A DNA stretch of 64,000 bases from an uncultured Bacteroidales bacterium (GTDB lineage Bacteria; Bacteroidota; Bacteroidia; Bacteroidales; Paludibacteraceae): assembly GCA_902799705.1 (NCBI GenBank), contig CADCBP010000007.1, forward strand, positions 124,001-188,000, in the 5' to 3' direction. The stretch's first letter is position 1, and each line of letters opens with the position of its first letter. Positions 47,764-55,559 of the stretch are shown here, piece after piece. Made by a program: the position numbers and the translations under genes. Under the pieces are notes generated by a model. The model did no database searches, was not told the origin of the DNA, and saw nothing but the letters and a program-made list of their open reading frames with translations.

Positions 47764-47782
47764 GAACGCATGTCATTTTTTT
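47745..47782 (-). terminator. Terminator of the 503-residue secreted protein gene
   Basis: AAAAAAATGACAT (47745-47757) pairs with ATGTCATTTTTTT (47770-47782), with three further inner pairs after one mismatch. It follows the stop at 47808 on the minus strand. Confidence 0.82.
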
Positions 47783-47807
47783 TGATTTTTTATTTTAAAA
47801 AATCCTC

Positions 47808-49319
47808 TTATTTCACGATTTGGCCCATTGCATTGTAAGTCTTGTCGCCCTTCATAATGAGGATGTTACCTTCGCGAATCACCTTCACAGCCTTACCCTC
47901 GGAAAGGATCTCTTCGATACCTTGCTCTCCATCGAGCGTTACACGGATAATACGAGCCTGAAGCTGCTTGGTGCATGAGATTGTTACGCTGGTAGCGCCG
48001 ATTTCCTCAATCTTAATCAGCGGATCCTCGATATCGCTCTTTGTGGTCTCCGCATCGAATTTCTCGCCGCCTACAGTGATCGTTCCGTGATTTACGCTTA
48101 CTTCCTGATCTTTCTTTGCCAGACCTGCTATCTCTACCTTAACGATGTTTGCGCCCGCAGTAAGTGTCATTGTCTTGTTTGCATATACACGGAAATCGTT
48201 GTTGCTTGCTTTAGCAGTTCCGTTATAGTAAGCGCCTTCCCACTCAATCTGGATACCGTCCACTACTTTCTTGAACGAACCAGCGCCCTCTGCTTCGCCT
48301 GTTACGCCAGCCGGAGTCAGGGTGTGGATGCCTTCGGTAGCGAGATCTTCAGGAGTCGGAGGGATAATACCGCCGCCGTCTTCATCGAGCTCGATATCTG
48401 CATACGTTTCCGAGTCATAAGCAGGTGTTGCCGCAATAGCGTCCAATTTATATGTTTTTCCATCATCTCCGACGAAGGTAAGTTCATAATGATATACACC
48501 TTCACCAAGATGAGCTACGATCAAATCGGAACTGCTGGTTGCCTCCACGGTTTTGCCTTCTGCAACATCCACCTCGATAAATGCGATTTCTGCCTCTGCG
48601 GAATATGTACCGGCAAGTGCCGTTGCGCTCTTTGCACTCACTCCGATATAGAGATCGGGATAAGTTACTTCTTCTGTATCCTCGTTATAGTCTTTGTAGA
48701 GGTTGAACTGCCAAGCTTCATCTTCAGCCAAATAAGCAGCCTCTGCGTACACTACATCCAGCACGACTTCGTCGCCGCCTTCTCCGCCGCCACTGCCGCC
48801 GGCAGCATCATCTTCTACCTTCACGGTCTTGATCTCCCAAGTCGGGCAGAGCTCTGTAGTAGAAACATACACGAATGCGACCTTCACATTCTCTTCACCT
48901 GCAAATGCGCTGAGGTCAGCTGTTGCATCCTCGAAGGTCCAAGAGCTACCGGCAGGCCAAGCAGAGAGCGCCAGGTCCGTCCAGTTCGTACCGTCAGCAG
49001 ATGCTTTTACCTTGAAGTTAGTCGGCGCACCGTTGTTAACTGCATGGTTGATGGTCAGAGTAGCCGTAGAAGCCTCGCCCAGGCTGAAAGCCGGAGAAAC
49101 CAGCCAGCTCTCTGCAGCGTGAGCGGCCTTGCTAACGTAAGCACTGGCCTTCATGCCGTACTTGCTGTCTTGTTTCCAAACATAGGAAATACCGCCGAGA
49201 TCAACATCATTGATCGTCCACGCGCCCTGACTTTGGGTAAAGTCTGCGCTCAGCGGAGTGCTTGCCATCATACTGCCTGCGAAAAGCACAGCAGCAAAAA
49301 GAGATAAAATTTTTCTCAT
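47808..49319 (-). CDS. Secreted protein with a choice-of-anchor-J-like domain and the same C-terminal motif
   Basis: A 503-residue protein with signal peptide MRKILSLFAAVLFAGSMMAS. Residues about 20-165 resemble a choice-of-anchor J or cleaved-adhesin domain (HAAESWLVSPAFSLGEASTA, then VKVAFVYVSTTELCPTWEIK). A glycine linker GGSGGGEGGDE follows, then a beta-rich middle and a last module with GIHTLTPAGVTGEAEGAGSF. It ends GIEEILSEGKAVKVIREGNI and YNAMGQIVK, nearly identical to the protein at 45170. Many Ala, Asp and Glu residues and no catalytic motif suggest a surface adhesin or binding protein. Confidence 0.78.
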   Translation of the reverse strand: MRKILSLFAAVLFAGSMMASTPLSADFTQSQGAWTINDVDLGGISYVWKQDSKYGMKASAYVSKAAHAAESWLVSPAFSLGEASTATLTINHAVNNGAPTNFKVKASADGTNWTDLALSAWPAGSSWTFEDATADLSAFAGEENVKVAFVYVSTTELCPTWEIKTVKVEDDAAGGSGGGEGGDEVVLDVVYAEAAYLAEDEAWQFNLYKDYNEDTEEVTYPDLYIGVSAKSATALAGTYSAEAEIAFIEVDVAEGKTVEATSSSDLIVAHLGEGVYHYELTFVGDDGKTYKLDAIAATPAYDSETYADIELDEDGGGIIPPTPEDLATEGIHTLTPAGVTGEAEGAGSFKKVVDGIQIEWEGAYYNGTAKASNNDFRVYANKTMTLTAGANIVKVEIAGLAKKDQEVSVNHGTITVGGEKFDAETTKSDIEDPLIKIEEIGATSVTISCTKQLQARIIRVTLDGEQGIEEILSEGKAVKVIREGNILIMKGDKTYNAMGQIVK

Positions 49320-49396
49320 ACGAATGATTGATTTAAGTTAAATAAAAAGTTGATTGTATATAAAGTTATAAACTTTAGTTTTCTCAAAAAACCGAG

Positions 49397-49428
49397 CAAA
49401 GGTACTGCTTTTTTTTGACCCGACCAAA
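49397..49428 (-). promoter_or_regulatory. Promoter of the 503-residue secreted protein gene
   Basis: On the minus strand TTTG (49425-49428), 20 bp, then TACCTTTG (49397-49404). It leaves a leader of about 70 nt. Confidence 0.87.
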
Positions 49429-49455
49429 TATTTTGCTGCAAAACATAAAAATTTA

Positions 49456-50487
49456 CTATTTTTTATGCGCTACGACCATCAATTGCACAGAATTAAAAAC
49501 ATTCTGCCAAATGATATACGCAGCTGCTCCGAGCGAAGCCATCGGGTCCAGATAGGTATTCGCCATCCAGACTCCGAGAGAGGTGTTTTTCTGTCCGAAT
49601 GCCTGCCCGGCAGTGATGGAACTGACGCCCTCCATGGTCTTCGGCGCAGCCGCGGGATTAATGAGTACATCCTGATAGTCGCGTCCCTTACTCGGCGCGG
49701 GCAGATAATAGCCGATGAGTTTGCCAAGTCCGAACTGCAGCAGGCAAGCGAAGAAAGATAATACTAATAAAATTAGTATATTGGCGATTTGAGATTGGAA
49801 ATTGAGTATGGTTGTATTCGTCACGACGGCTGAGAGGACAACGATAGAGGCAACCCAGAGATAGAAAGGAATCTGCGCCGCCGTACGAGACAACACAAAC
49901 TCCTTTTTTGTCCACCTCTGATACACTATCCGGAGAAGCCAGGCGGAGAAGAAGGGTCCGAGGAGGAGCGGAGCGATACGGGAGAGGAGGAGCGAGAAAT
50001 GAAAAATGAAAGGTGAAAATTGAAAGGATTCCGGCACGATACTCAAATCAGGGTTGATGAGCGGGAAAGTAGCCGGAACGATGATGGCCGTGGCGAAATT
50101 GGATAGCAAAGTAAACGTCGTCAGATTCTGTATGGAACCTCCCATTTTTCCTGCGATGATGGGTGCCGCCGTAGCGGTAGGCATGATAAAACACATGAGT
50201 ATTCCCTGCGCAAGCACCTTGTCTCCCGTAAAATACATCAATCCCGCATAGGTAGCAAAGGAGAATAAGAACTGTGTAAAAAGCACAACCCAGTGCCATT
50301 TATGGAGACGCAGATCCAGCGGATTGATTTTACAGAAAGTAAAAAAGAGCATGAAGAAAATCAACCACGGGAGTATCGGCGCGAGGGGAAGGAATAGTTT
50401 ATAGCCGAGCGCACCGATGAGCATCGAGAGCCAGAGGGCATGGGAATCAAAAAGTTTTTTTATATTTACCATTTTGTCATGTACCAA
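49456..50487 (-). CDS. Bile acid:sodium symporter family transporter
   Basis: A 343-residue polytopic membrane protein with about nine or ten hydrophobic segments. IMPTATAAPIIAGKMGGSIQ and QNLTTFTLLSNFATAIIVPA are close to the core of the BASS family. Despite the name, bacterial members carry many organic anions. The start may be the ATG at 50487 or that at 50472; both lie in ATGG/TCATT-type repeats. Residues about 155-166 (FQFSPFIFHFSL) come from the heptamer array at 49994 and sit in a loop. It is cotranscribed with dusB, 8 bp downstream of it. Confidence 0.8.
   Translation of the reverse strand: MVHDKMVNIKKLFDSHALWLSMLIGALGYKLFLPLAPILPWLIFFMLFFTFCKINPLDLRLHKWHWVVLFTQFLFSFATYAGLMYFTGDKVLAQGILMCFIMPTATAAPIIAGKMGGSIQNLTTFTLLSNFATAIIVPATFPLINPDLSIVPESFQFSPFIFHFSLLLSRIAPLLLGPFFSAWLLRIVYQRWTKKEFVLSRTAAQIPFYLWVASIVVLSAVVTNTTILNFQSQIANILILLVLSFFACLLQFGLGKLIGYYLPAPSKGRDYQDVLINPAAAPKTMEGVSSITAGQAFGQKNTSLGVWMANTYLDPMASLGAAAYIIWQNVFNSVQLMVVAHKK
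49994..50028. repeat. Heptamer array inside the BASS transporter gene
   Basis: Five units (GAGAAAT, GAAAAAT, GAAAGGT, GAAAATT, GAAAGGA). On the coding strand they read as Phe, Ser, Pro, Ile and His codons. A shorter set (GATTTGA, GATTGGA, AATTGAG) occurs at 49786-49806 in the same gene. Confidence 0.88.
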
Positions 50488-50495
50488 TTGGTCAT

Positions 50496-51530
50496 TTATC
50501 GGGTCATTGGGTCATTTCCCCATTTCAAGACAATCTCGTCCATGATAGCGAAGACCTCATCGACTGTCTCGGCGCGGAGGAGGGCGATGCGTGTCTGCTT
50601 GAAGTTATCGAGTCCTTTGAACACAGGGGAAGCCGCAAAATGACGCCGCGAATGGACTATTCCTTTGCGTTCGTCATTGCCGCACCAGGCGATGGAGGCA
50701 AGGACATGTTCTTTGAGCACCGCGACTTTGTCTTCCATCGACTGCGGCGCAGGAAGTCCTTTCATCTCTGCGAAGAGCCAGGGTGCACCGAAGGTAGCAC
50801 GGCCGATCATAACCGCGTCGACGCCGTAGCGGTCGAAGCACTCTTTTGCGCGCTCAGGCGTACACACGTCTCCATTACCTATTACAGGTATGCGCATACG
50901 CGAGTTGTTCTTCACCTCACCGATGAGAGTCCAGTCCGCTTCGCCGCGATACATCTGCGAACGCGTACGGCCGTGTATGGCAAGTTCGGCGATGCCGCAG
51001 TCCTGGAGGGCAAGAGCCAAATCAACGATAAACGTTGAAGGGGTTAGGAGGTTAGAGGTTAGATGGTTAGGGGTTATTCCTAAAGGATTCACTCTTGGAA
51101 TGAGGTCTTTCTCATCCCATCCGAGACGGGTCTTGACGGTGACGGGTGTATGGACGGCATTGACGACGGCGCGGGTGATATCCAGCATCTTCGGCACATC
51201 GCGCAGGAGTCCGGCTCCGGCACCTTTGCCTGCCACTTTTTTCACAGGGCAGCCGAAATTGATGTCGATGAAGTCAGGATGCGCCTGTTCGACGATCCGC
51301 GCAGCGTCTGCCATCGATTCGGGATCACGACCGTATATCTGGATAGCCACCGGCCGCTCCTCATCATGGATGGTGAGTTTGCGCGTCGTAGAAGCGATGT
51401 CGCGTACGAGTGCGTCGGCATTGACGAATTCGGTATATACACGATCCGCTCCGTAGCGTTTGCACAACGCACGGAAGGCCGGGTCGGTGACATCCTCCAT
51501 CGGCGCCAAATATAGGGGATGATTTATCAT
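50496..51530 (-). CDS. dusB: tRNA-dihydrouridine synthase (DusB-like)
   Basis: A 344-residue FMN enzyme that reduces uridine in the tRNA D-loop. MINHPLYLAPMEDVTDPAFR is the usual start, NFGCPVKKVAGKGAGAGLLR holds the catalytic Cys, and HGRTRSQMYRGEADW is conserved. A segment of about 15 residues at positions 149-163 (NPLGITPNHLTSNLL) is partly encoded by the array at 51042 and is likely an extra loop. The start lies next to the array at 51536. Confidence 0.95.
   Translation of the reverse strand: MINHPLYLAPMEDVTDPAFRALCKRYGADRVYTEFVNADALVRDIASTTRKLTIHDEERPVAIQIYGRDPESMADAARIVEQAHPDFIDINFGCPVKKVAGKGAGAGLLRDVPKMLDITRAVVNAVHTPVTVKTRLGWDEKDLIPRVNPLGITPNHLTSNLLTPSTFIVDLALALQDCGIAELAIHGRTRSQMYRGEADWTLIGEVKNNSRMRIPVIGNGDVCTPERAKECFDRYGVDAVMIGRATFGAPWLFAEMKGLPAPQSMEDKVAVLKEHVLASIAWCGNDERKGIVHSRRHFAASPVFKGLDNFKQTRIALLRAETVDEVFAIMDEIVLKWGNDPMTR
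51042..51078. repeat. Heptamer/octamer array inside dusB
   Basis: Units GGTTAGGA, GGTTAGA, GGTTAGAT, GGTTAGG and GGTTATT. The plus strand contains TAG repeatedly, but dusB is read on the minus strand, where the frame stays open. Confidence 0.85.
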
Positions 51531-51535
51531 TTTCT

Positions 51536-51567
51536 CGTAATCACGTAATTACGTAATGACGTAATGA
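51536..51567. repeat. Octamer array between dusB and the HD-domain gene
   Basis: Four units (CGTAATCA, CGTAATTA, CGTAATGA, CGTAATGA). It fills most of the 41-bp gap between dusB and the HD-domain gene. Confidence 0.88.
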
Positions 51568-51571
51568 CGAA

Positions 51572-53473
51572 CTATTTTTTGTTTAATGTCGGGTATGATA
51601 TACGATGATGGTTCATGGCGGTGATGCGTGCCACGAAGACCCGGCGTATATCCTCGACATCCTTGAAACTGAGCGGTGTCTCCGCGAACTGGCCGTCCGC
51701 TATCTGGCAGTCTATCATCTGGTTCACGGCCGCGGTCACCGATGCTTCGGAGAAGTCCTCCAAGCTGCGCGAACGCGCTTCGATAGCGTCCGCCATCATG
51801 AGGATAGCCGCTTCTTTCGTACTGGGTTTAGCCCCCGGGTAGCGGAAGAGCGACTCATCCACTTTCTCTTTTGGATGGGCGTTGCAATAAGTATTATAGA
51901 AATATCGCACGAGCGACGTTCCGTGGTGGGTGGTGATGAAATTGATCACCACTTCGGGCAGATGGTTTCTGCGGGCGATCTTCTCGCCCTCCGCCACGTG
52001 TGCAATCACCACTTGCGCCGCGTCACGCGGGTCCATCTTCAACAGCGGGTTATCGACACCTGTCTGGTTCTCTACATAGTAGAGCGGGTCGGTTATCTTC
52101 CCTATATCATGATAGAGCGCACCCGTACGTACGAGCAGTGCATTCGCGCCGATAGTCTTGGCGGCTTCCGCAGCGAGATTGGACACCTGCATCGAGTGCT
52201 GGAACGTACCGGGTGCACGTTCCGCGAGGGTGTGCAGCAGTTCGGAATTGATATCCGTCAGTTCGACGAGAGTGATGGACGAGATGAAGTGGAACATCTT
52301 CTCAAACATGTATATCAGTCCGTAACAGCCGACGGTAAGGAGTGCGCAGATGAAGAAATAGAGATACATCCACGGATCAACAGCCGTGAAAGCGCCTGTC
52401 TGGGCGAAGGTGATCGCCGTGTATGCCATTACCTGCGCAAGGAAGATCCACGCTGCCGTTTGCACGAGTTGTGCGCGTCGCGTCATATCACTCAAGGAGG
52501 ACACCGCCACCATACCCACGACTATCTGGATGAAGAAGAACTCCACCGGTGCAGGCACGACTATCGACGTGATGAGGATGGTCGTGAAATGCAGGAAGAG
52601 AGCAGTGCGGGAGTCGAAGAAGACACGCGTCAGGATGGGCACCCATGCGAACGGGATGAGATACACTGTGAGGTTGAACCGCAAGGCGAGGCATGCCAAA
52701 CCAATGACGATAAACATCTGCAGACAGAAGAAGAGTACCGTCGGTATCGCACGCAGGTAGGTGATGCGGAAGACATAGAGATAGATGACAAACAACAGCA
52801 GGAACAGGCACACCAACATCGACTCGCCGAGGATAGAGAGCGTACGCTGTTTGTTTCCCAGCGACTCGTCGTCGTAGGCACGGCGCAACGACTGCAATAT
52901 CTGATAGTTACGCTCCGTGACAAGATCACCGTTGTCGATGATTTTCTCCCCTTTCTGCACCATTCCCTGGGTAGGTGAAACGGTCGAAAGGAGTTTGGTC
53001 TGGAACTCCTCCGTTTTCGCAGTGTCGAGCACGAGGTTGGTAGCGCAGTCATAACCGAATTTCTTGTGCGCAGTCATAGGTGTGTACACTTCGGACAGCG
53101 GATATTTATGCTGCTGTATATCAATGCGGGTGTAGCCCTCAGCCTGCAGCCACTCCATCGTCTCGAGCGACACCACTTTCACGTCACGCTGCACGCTCGG
53201 GATATATCTGAAGAAAGGCGCGAAGGTGGACAGCAGTTGTTTCCGGTCTTTCTCCAGTTGCTCGTCTGTCTTATAGATAGGGAAGTCAAAATCCGCCGTG
53301 AGCGTCGAGTAACCCCATGGTTTGCCTATCTCGTAATGATACCGGAAGGAGTTATTGTAGCGCGGGAACATCAGCACGATGACTGCCGCCAATACCACAA
53401 ATATGCTCAGCCGAAAGATCGTCTGCGCATATTTGAAATTTGTGATTTTAGATTGGAGATTGGAGAAATTCAT
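51572..53473 (-). CDS. 7TM receptor with HDIG phosphodiesterase domain (PgpH-like)
   Basis: A 633-residue membrane protein. After an N-terminal span, an extracytoplasmic domain (about residues 50-205) is followed by seven hydrophobic segments and a cytoplasmic HD domain with RTGALYHDIGKITDPLYYVE, VIAHVAEGEKIARRNHLPEV and FITTHHGTSLVRYFYN. In Firmicutes this architecture hydrolyses c-di-AMP; the same substrate is likely here but not shown. The first codons (MNFSNLQSKITNF) are encoded by the heptamer array at 53444. It overlaps the fusion gene stop by 1 bp (TAATG). Confidence 0.9.
   Translation of the reverse strand: MNFSNLQSKITNFKYAQTIFRLSIFVVLAAVIVLMFPRYNNSFRYHYEIGKPWGYSTLTADFDFPIYKTDEQLEKDRKQLLSTFAPFFRYIPSVQRDVKVVSLETMEWLQAEGYTRIDIQQHKYPLSEVYTPMTAHKKFGYDCATNLVLDTAKTEEFQTKLLSTVSPTQGMVQKGEKIIDNGDLVTERNYQILQSLRRAYDDESLGNKQRTLSILGESMLVCLFLLLFVIYLYVFRITYLRAIPTVLFFCLQMFIVIGLACLALRFNLTVYLIPFAWVPILTRVFFDSRTALFLHFTTILITSIVVPAPVEFFFIQIVVGMVAVSSLSDMTRRAQLVQTAAWIFLAQVMAYTAITFAQTGAFTAVDPWMYLYFFICALLTVGCYGLIYMFEKMFHFISSITLVELTDINSELLHTLAERAPGTFQHSMQVSNLAAEAAKTIGANALLVRTGALYHDIGKITDPLYYVENQTGVDNPLLKMDPRDAAQVVIAHVAEGEKIARRNHLPEVVINFITTHHGTSLVRYFYNTYCNAHPKEKVDESLFRYPGAKPSTKEAAILMMADAIEARSRSLEDFSEASVTAAVNQMIDCQIADGQFAETPLSFKDVEDIRRVFVARITAMNHHRISYPTLNKK
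53444..53471. repeat. Heptamer array at the start of the HD-domain gene
   Basis: GATTTTA, GATTGGA, GATTGGA, GAAATTC. It encodes part of the N-terminus before the first membrane span. Confidence 0.8.
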
Positions 53474-54657
53474 TATCGTTTGTTCTTAAAAAATGCTTGT
53501 ATGAGTTCACGACATTCTGTTTCGAGCACTCCCGCCGTAACAGTAGCTTTAGGGTGGAAGGTGCGTGGTGCGTAGATGGTGTATCCTCGTTTTGGGTCGG
53601 GTGCGCCGTACACGATACGGCTTATCTGCGCCCATCCGATAGCGCCCGCGCACATCGGGCAGGGTTCGACGGTGACATAGAGCGTGGCATCCGGAAGGTA
53701 CTTCCCACCGAGCGTCTGTGAAGCGGCTGTGATGGCCTGTATCTCTGCGTGCGCTGTGACGTCTGCGAGGGTCTCCGTGAGGTTATGTCCGCGCCCGATA
53801 ATTTGGTTCTGACTGACGATGACGCAGCCGATAGGTATCTCGTCCGCCGCCAGGGCTTTCTCTGCCTCGCAGAGGGCGAGACGCATGAAGCGCTCGTCCG
53901 CTCCATTTACCATTTTATCATTTACCATTTGGTCATTTATTTGACCATTTGGAGATTTAGCCATTTGACAGAAATGGGCGATTTCATCGGGATGGGTCTC
54001 GAAATGGTTGCCGATGACTACGACATCCGCGCCTGCATCGTACGCGACCTTCATCGCTTCCGGTGTTCGTATTCCTCCGCCGACGATGAGGGTGACGGAA
54101 GTCTTTGCGCGGACCGCCCGGATGATTTTTGCCGAGACGGGTTTCTCCGCTCCGCTTCCCGCTTCCAGATAGACCGCTTTCTTACCCATCAACTCCGCCG
54201 CGATACAGGTGTCCACGATGGTATCTAAGTCTGCCGGATTGAGCGGTTGAGTATGAGAAACACGCATCGTAGAAGTGAACACTCCGCCATCGATGAGGAT
54301 ATAAGCCGTTGGGACGAAATCCATCTGTGATTCAAGGATGGCACGCGCCGCCTTAACTTGCTGATCCACAAGAAATTCCGGATTACGACCGGAGAGCAGA
54401 GAGAGGAACAAGATACCGTCTGCTTCTGGGGTAAACTGGGACGAATTTCCAGGGAAAAGAATGACGGGTATTTTGTATTTTTGATTTTTGATTTTTGATT
54501 TTAGTTCTTGGACAAACTCCGTTGTATCGCCGCCGGTTGAACCGCCAACAAAGAGGTAGTCGGGATGGCACTCGTCGGTAAAGGTAAGGCGCGAAAGGTC
54601 GGCCTTTTCCGGATCGAGCAATACGGCTAAACTTCTATGTTTGAGTGTCATTTCCAT
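53473..54657 (-). CDS. Fusion of GGGP synthase and tRNA adenosine deaminase TadA
   Basis: A 394-residue protein with two unrelated enzymes in one frame. Residues 1 to about 230 are a geranylgeranylglyceryl-phosphate synthase of the Bacteroidota type (SLAVLLDPEKADLS, DYLFVGGSTGG, ILFPGNSSQF, YLEAGSGAEKP, IVGGGIRTPEAM, VVVIGNHFE). Residues about 253-394 are TadA, which makes inosine at the wobble position of tRNA-Arg: HAEIQAI (303) and PCPMCAGAIGWAQ (332). The linker, residues 231-252 (SPNGQINDQMVNDKMVNG is its core), is encoded by a 7-8 bp array. Internal ATG codons in the linker could also start a separate TadA. Each half has full normal length. Array residues also occur inside the synthase (about 53-62). 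Confidence 0.9.
   Translation of the reverse strand: MEMTLKHRSLAVLLDPEKADLSRLTFTDECHPDYLFVGGSTGGDTTEFVQELKSKIKNQKYKIPVILFPGNSSQFTPEADGILFLSLLSGRNPEFLVDQQVKAARAILESQMDFVPTAYILIDGGVFTSTMRVSHTQPLNPADLDTIVDTCIAAELMGKKAVYLEAGSGAEKPVSAKIIRAVRAKTSVTLIVGGGIRTPEAMKVAYDAGADVVVIGNHFETHPDEIAHFCQMAKSPNGQINDQMVNDKMVNGADERFMRLALCEAEKALAADEIPIGCVIVSQNQIIGRGHNLTETLADVTAHAEIQAITAASQTLGGKYLPDATLYVTVEPCPMCAGAIGWAQISRIVYGAPDPKRGYTIYAPRTFHPKATVTAGVLETECRELIQAFFKNKR
53908..53966. repeat. 7-8 bp array encoding the GGGPS-TadA linker
   Basis: On the plus strand ACCATTT recurs at about 53908, 53923 and 53945, alternating with TATCATTT, GGTCATTT, GGAGATTT and AGCCATTT. On the coding strand the words begin AAATGG and the frame is open from synthase to TadA. 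Confidence 0.82.
54471..54505. repeat. Heptamer array inside the GGGP synthase part
   Basis: TTTTGTA, TTTTTGA, TTTTTGA, TTTTTGA, TTTTAGT without gaps. On the coding strand the frame reads ELKSKIKNQKYK, a lysine-rich loop. Confidence 0.9.
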
Positions 54658-55223
54658 TCGAAAGTTTCTACCATGCGGATTACATCTTTTCTCAAGTAGC
54701 TATATACCGGAGCGAGGGAGTCGGCATTCGGCGGACAGTTGCAATAAACCGAAGCACGGAAAAAGTTTCTCGTGGAGTCGGTGATAAAGAACTGGCAGGA
54801 GGACGCGGTGTTTCCTTCGAGGTCGAAGAGCACGCCGTACACCTGCGCCTCGGGATGGGAATATTCGCGTTCGGGTATTGCATTCGCGAAGGAGGCGTTG
54901 CGGTACACGAACTCGAGGGCATCGTTGGTGAGTTCGCGCAAGTTATGCTGCACGGGTTTGTAGGAACAATGAATCGTGGCATCCAGCGCAGGGTAATAAA
55001 TATTGATCCAATAGGGTTCGTCTGCGCGGGGTTGTACCTGCGCGTTTTGCGAGAGTGCGAAAGAGTACGGATAACGCGGATATAGGGCCGCGAAATCCGT
55101 GTATGCGGTGTCCGGCACCGTGATACGGTAATAGCCGTAAGGCTTGGGGGCGGTTGCCCGTCCGCACGAAACCATCGCCATAACAAGCAGCAAAACAGGT
55201 ACTATTTTTTGTCCAAAGTGCAT
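54648..55223 (-). CDS. gldD: Gliding motility lipoprotein GldD
   Basis: About 191 residues from MHFGQKIVPVLLLVMAMVSC, a lipoprotein signal just downstream of a promoter; an in-frame ATG at 55316 would add residues encoded by a repeat array and is not preferred. PKPYGYYRITVPDTAYTDF, FNIYYPALDATIHCSYK-like sequence, GVLFDLEGNTASSCQFFITD and the C-terminal RKDVIRMVETFEWK match GldD. GldD is needed for gliding in flavobacteria but is kept in many non-motile Bacteroidota. The 3' end overlaps the fusion gene by 10 bp. Confidence 0.9.
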   Translation of the reverse strand: MHFGQKIVPVLLLVMAMVSCGRATAPKPYGYYRITVPDTAYTDFAALYPRYPYSFALSQNAQVQPRADEPYWINIYYPALDATIHCSYKPVQHNLRELTNDALEFVYRNASFANAIPEREYSHPEAQVYGVLFDLEGNTASSCQFFITDSTRNFFRASVYCNCPPNADSLAPVYSYLRKDVIRMVETFEWK

Positions 55224-55242
55224 TTTACTCCAAATTACGGCA

Positions 55243-55250
55243 CAAAGGTA
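55243..55250 (-). promoter_or_regulatory. -7 element of gldD; upstream element unclear
   Basis: On the minus strand TACCTTTG lies 20 bp before the gldD ATG. At the expected -33 position there is no TTTG box; the GTGAAAG array (55261-55288) occupies that place. Confidence 0.65.
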
Positions 55251-55260
55251 GTAAAAAAAG

Positions 55261-55288
55261 GTGAAAGGTGAAAGGTGAAAGGTGAAAG
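55261..55288. repeat. Heptamer array upstream of gldD
   Basis: Four perfect GTGAAAG units in the divergent gap between gldD and manC. The rest of the gap (55289-55343) shows nothing supported. Confidence 0.92.
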
Positions 55289-55343
55289 GAGTGTGATTTT
55301 TAGGATAAAAAAGCACTTTTTCTTAGAAAAACTTCACGCGCGC

Positions 55344-55374
55344 TTGCATGAATAAAAAAAATGTTGTATATTTG
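55344..55374 (+). promoter_or_regulatory. Promoter of manC
   Basis: TTGC (55344-55347), 19 bp, then TATATTTG (55367-55374). The preferred ATG at 55560 leaves a leader of about 180 nt that contains an 11-bp array. Confidence 0.85.
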
Positions 55375-55465
55375 CACGATTTTTGAAGTAGTGTGTCCGT
55401 GACAAAAAATCAAAATCACGGGATAATATATATAATATATTATAGGGATTGGTAGGATACGACAT

Positions 55466-55520
55466 TACCCCGAGATTACCCCGTAACGATCCCGAGACGA
55501 CCCCGAGACGATCCCGAGAC
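55466..55520. repeat. 11-bp tandem array in the manC leader
   Basis: Five units (TACCCCGAGAT, TACCCCGTAAC, GATCCCGAGAC, GACCCCGAGAC, GATCCCGAGAC). The core CCCGAGA relates it to the CCTCCGAGA core at 13714. The array is open in the manC frame. Confidence 0.88.
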
Positions 55521-55559
55521 GATAAGGTAAGTACCATCAAAAAACACAAAGCAGATAAT

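Noticed and set aside
49761-49779. Inverted repeat ATACTAAT-AAA-ATTAGTAT inside the BASS transporter gene
   Set aside because: It lies in mid-gene with no T-run or regulatory context; probably chance in AT-rich DNA.
51605-52978. Open frame of 457 codons on the plus strand
   Set aside because: It is antisense to the 7TM-HD gene and is His/Glu/Arg-rich low-complexity sequence, as expected from a shadow frame.
55449-55559. N-terminal extension of ManC encoded by the 11-bp array
   Set aside because: The frame is open, but the extension is repeat-derived and the family starts at the later ATG.
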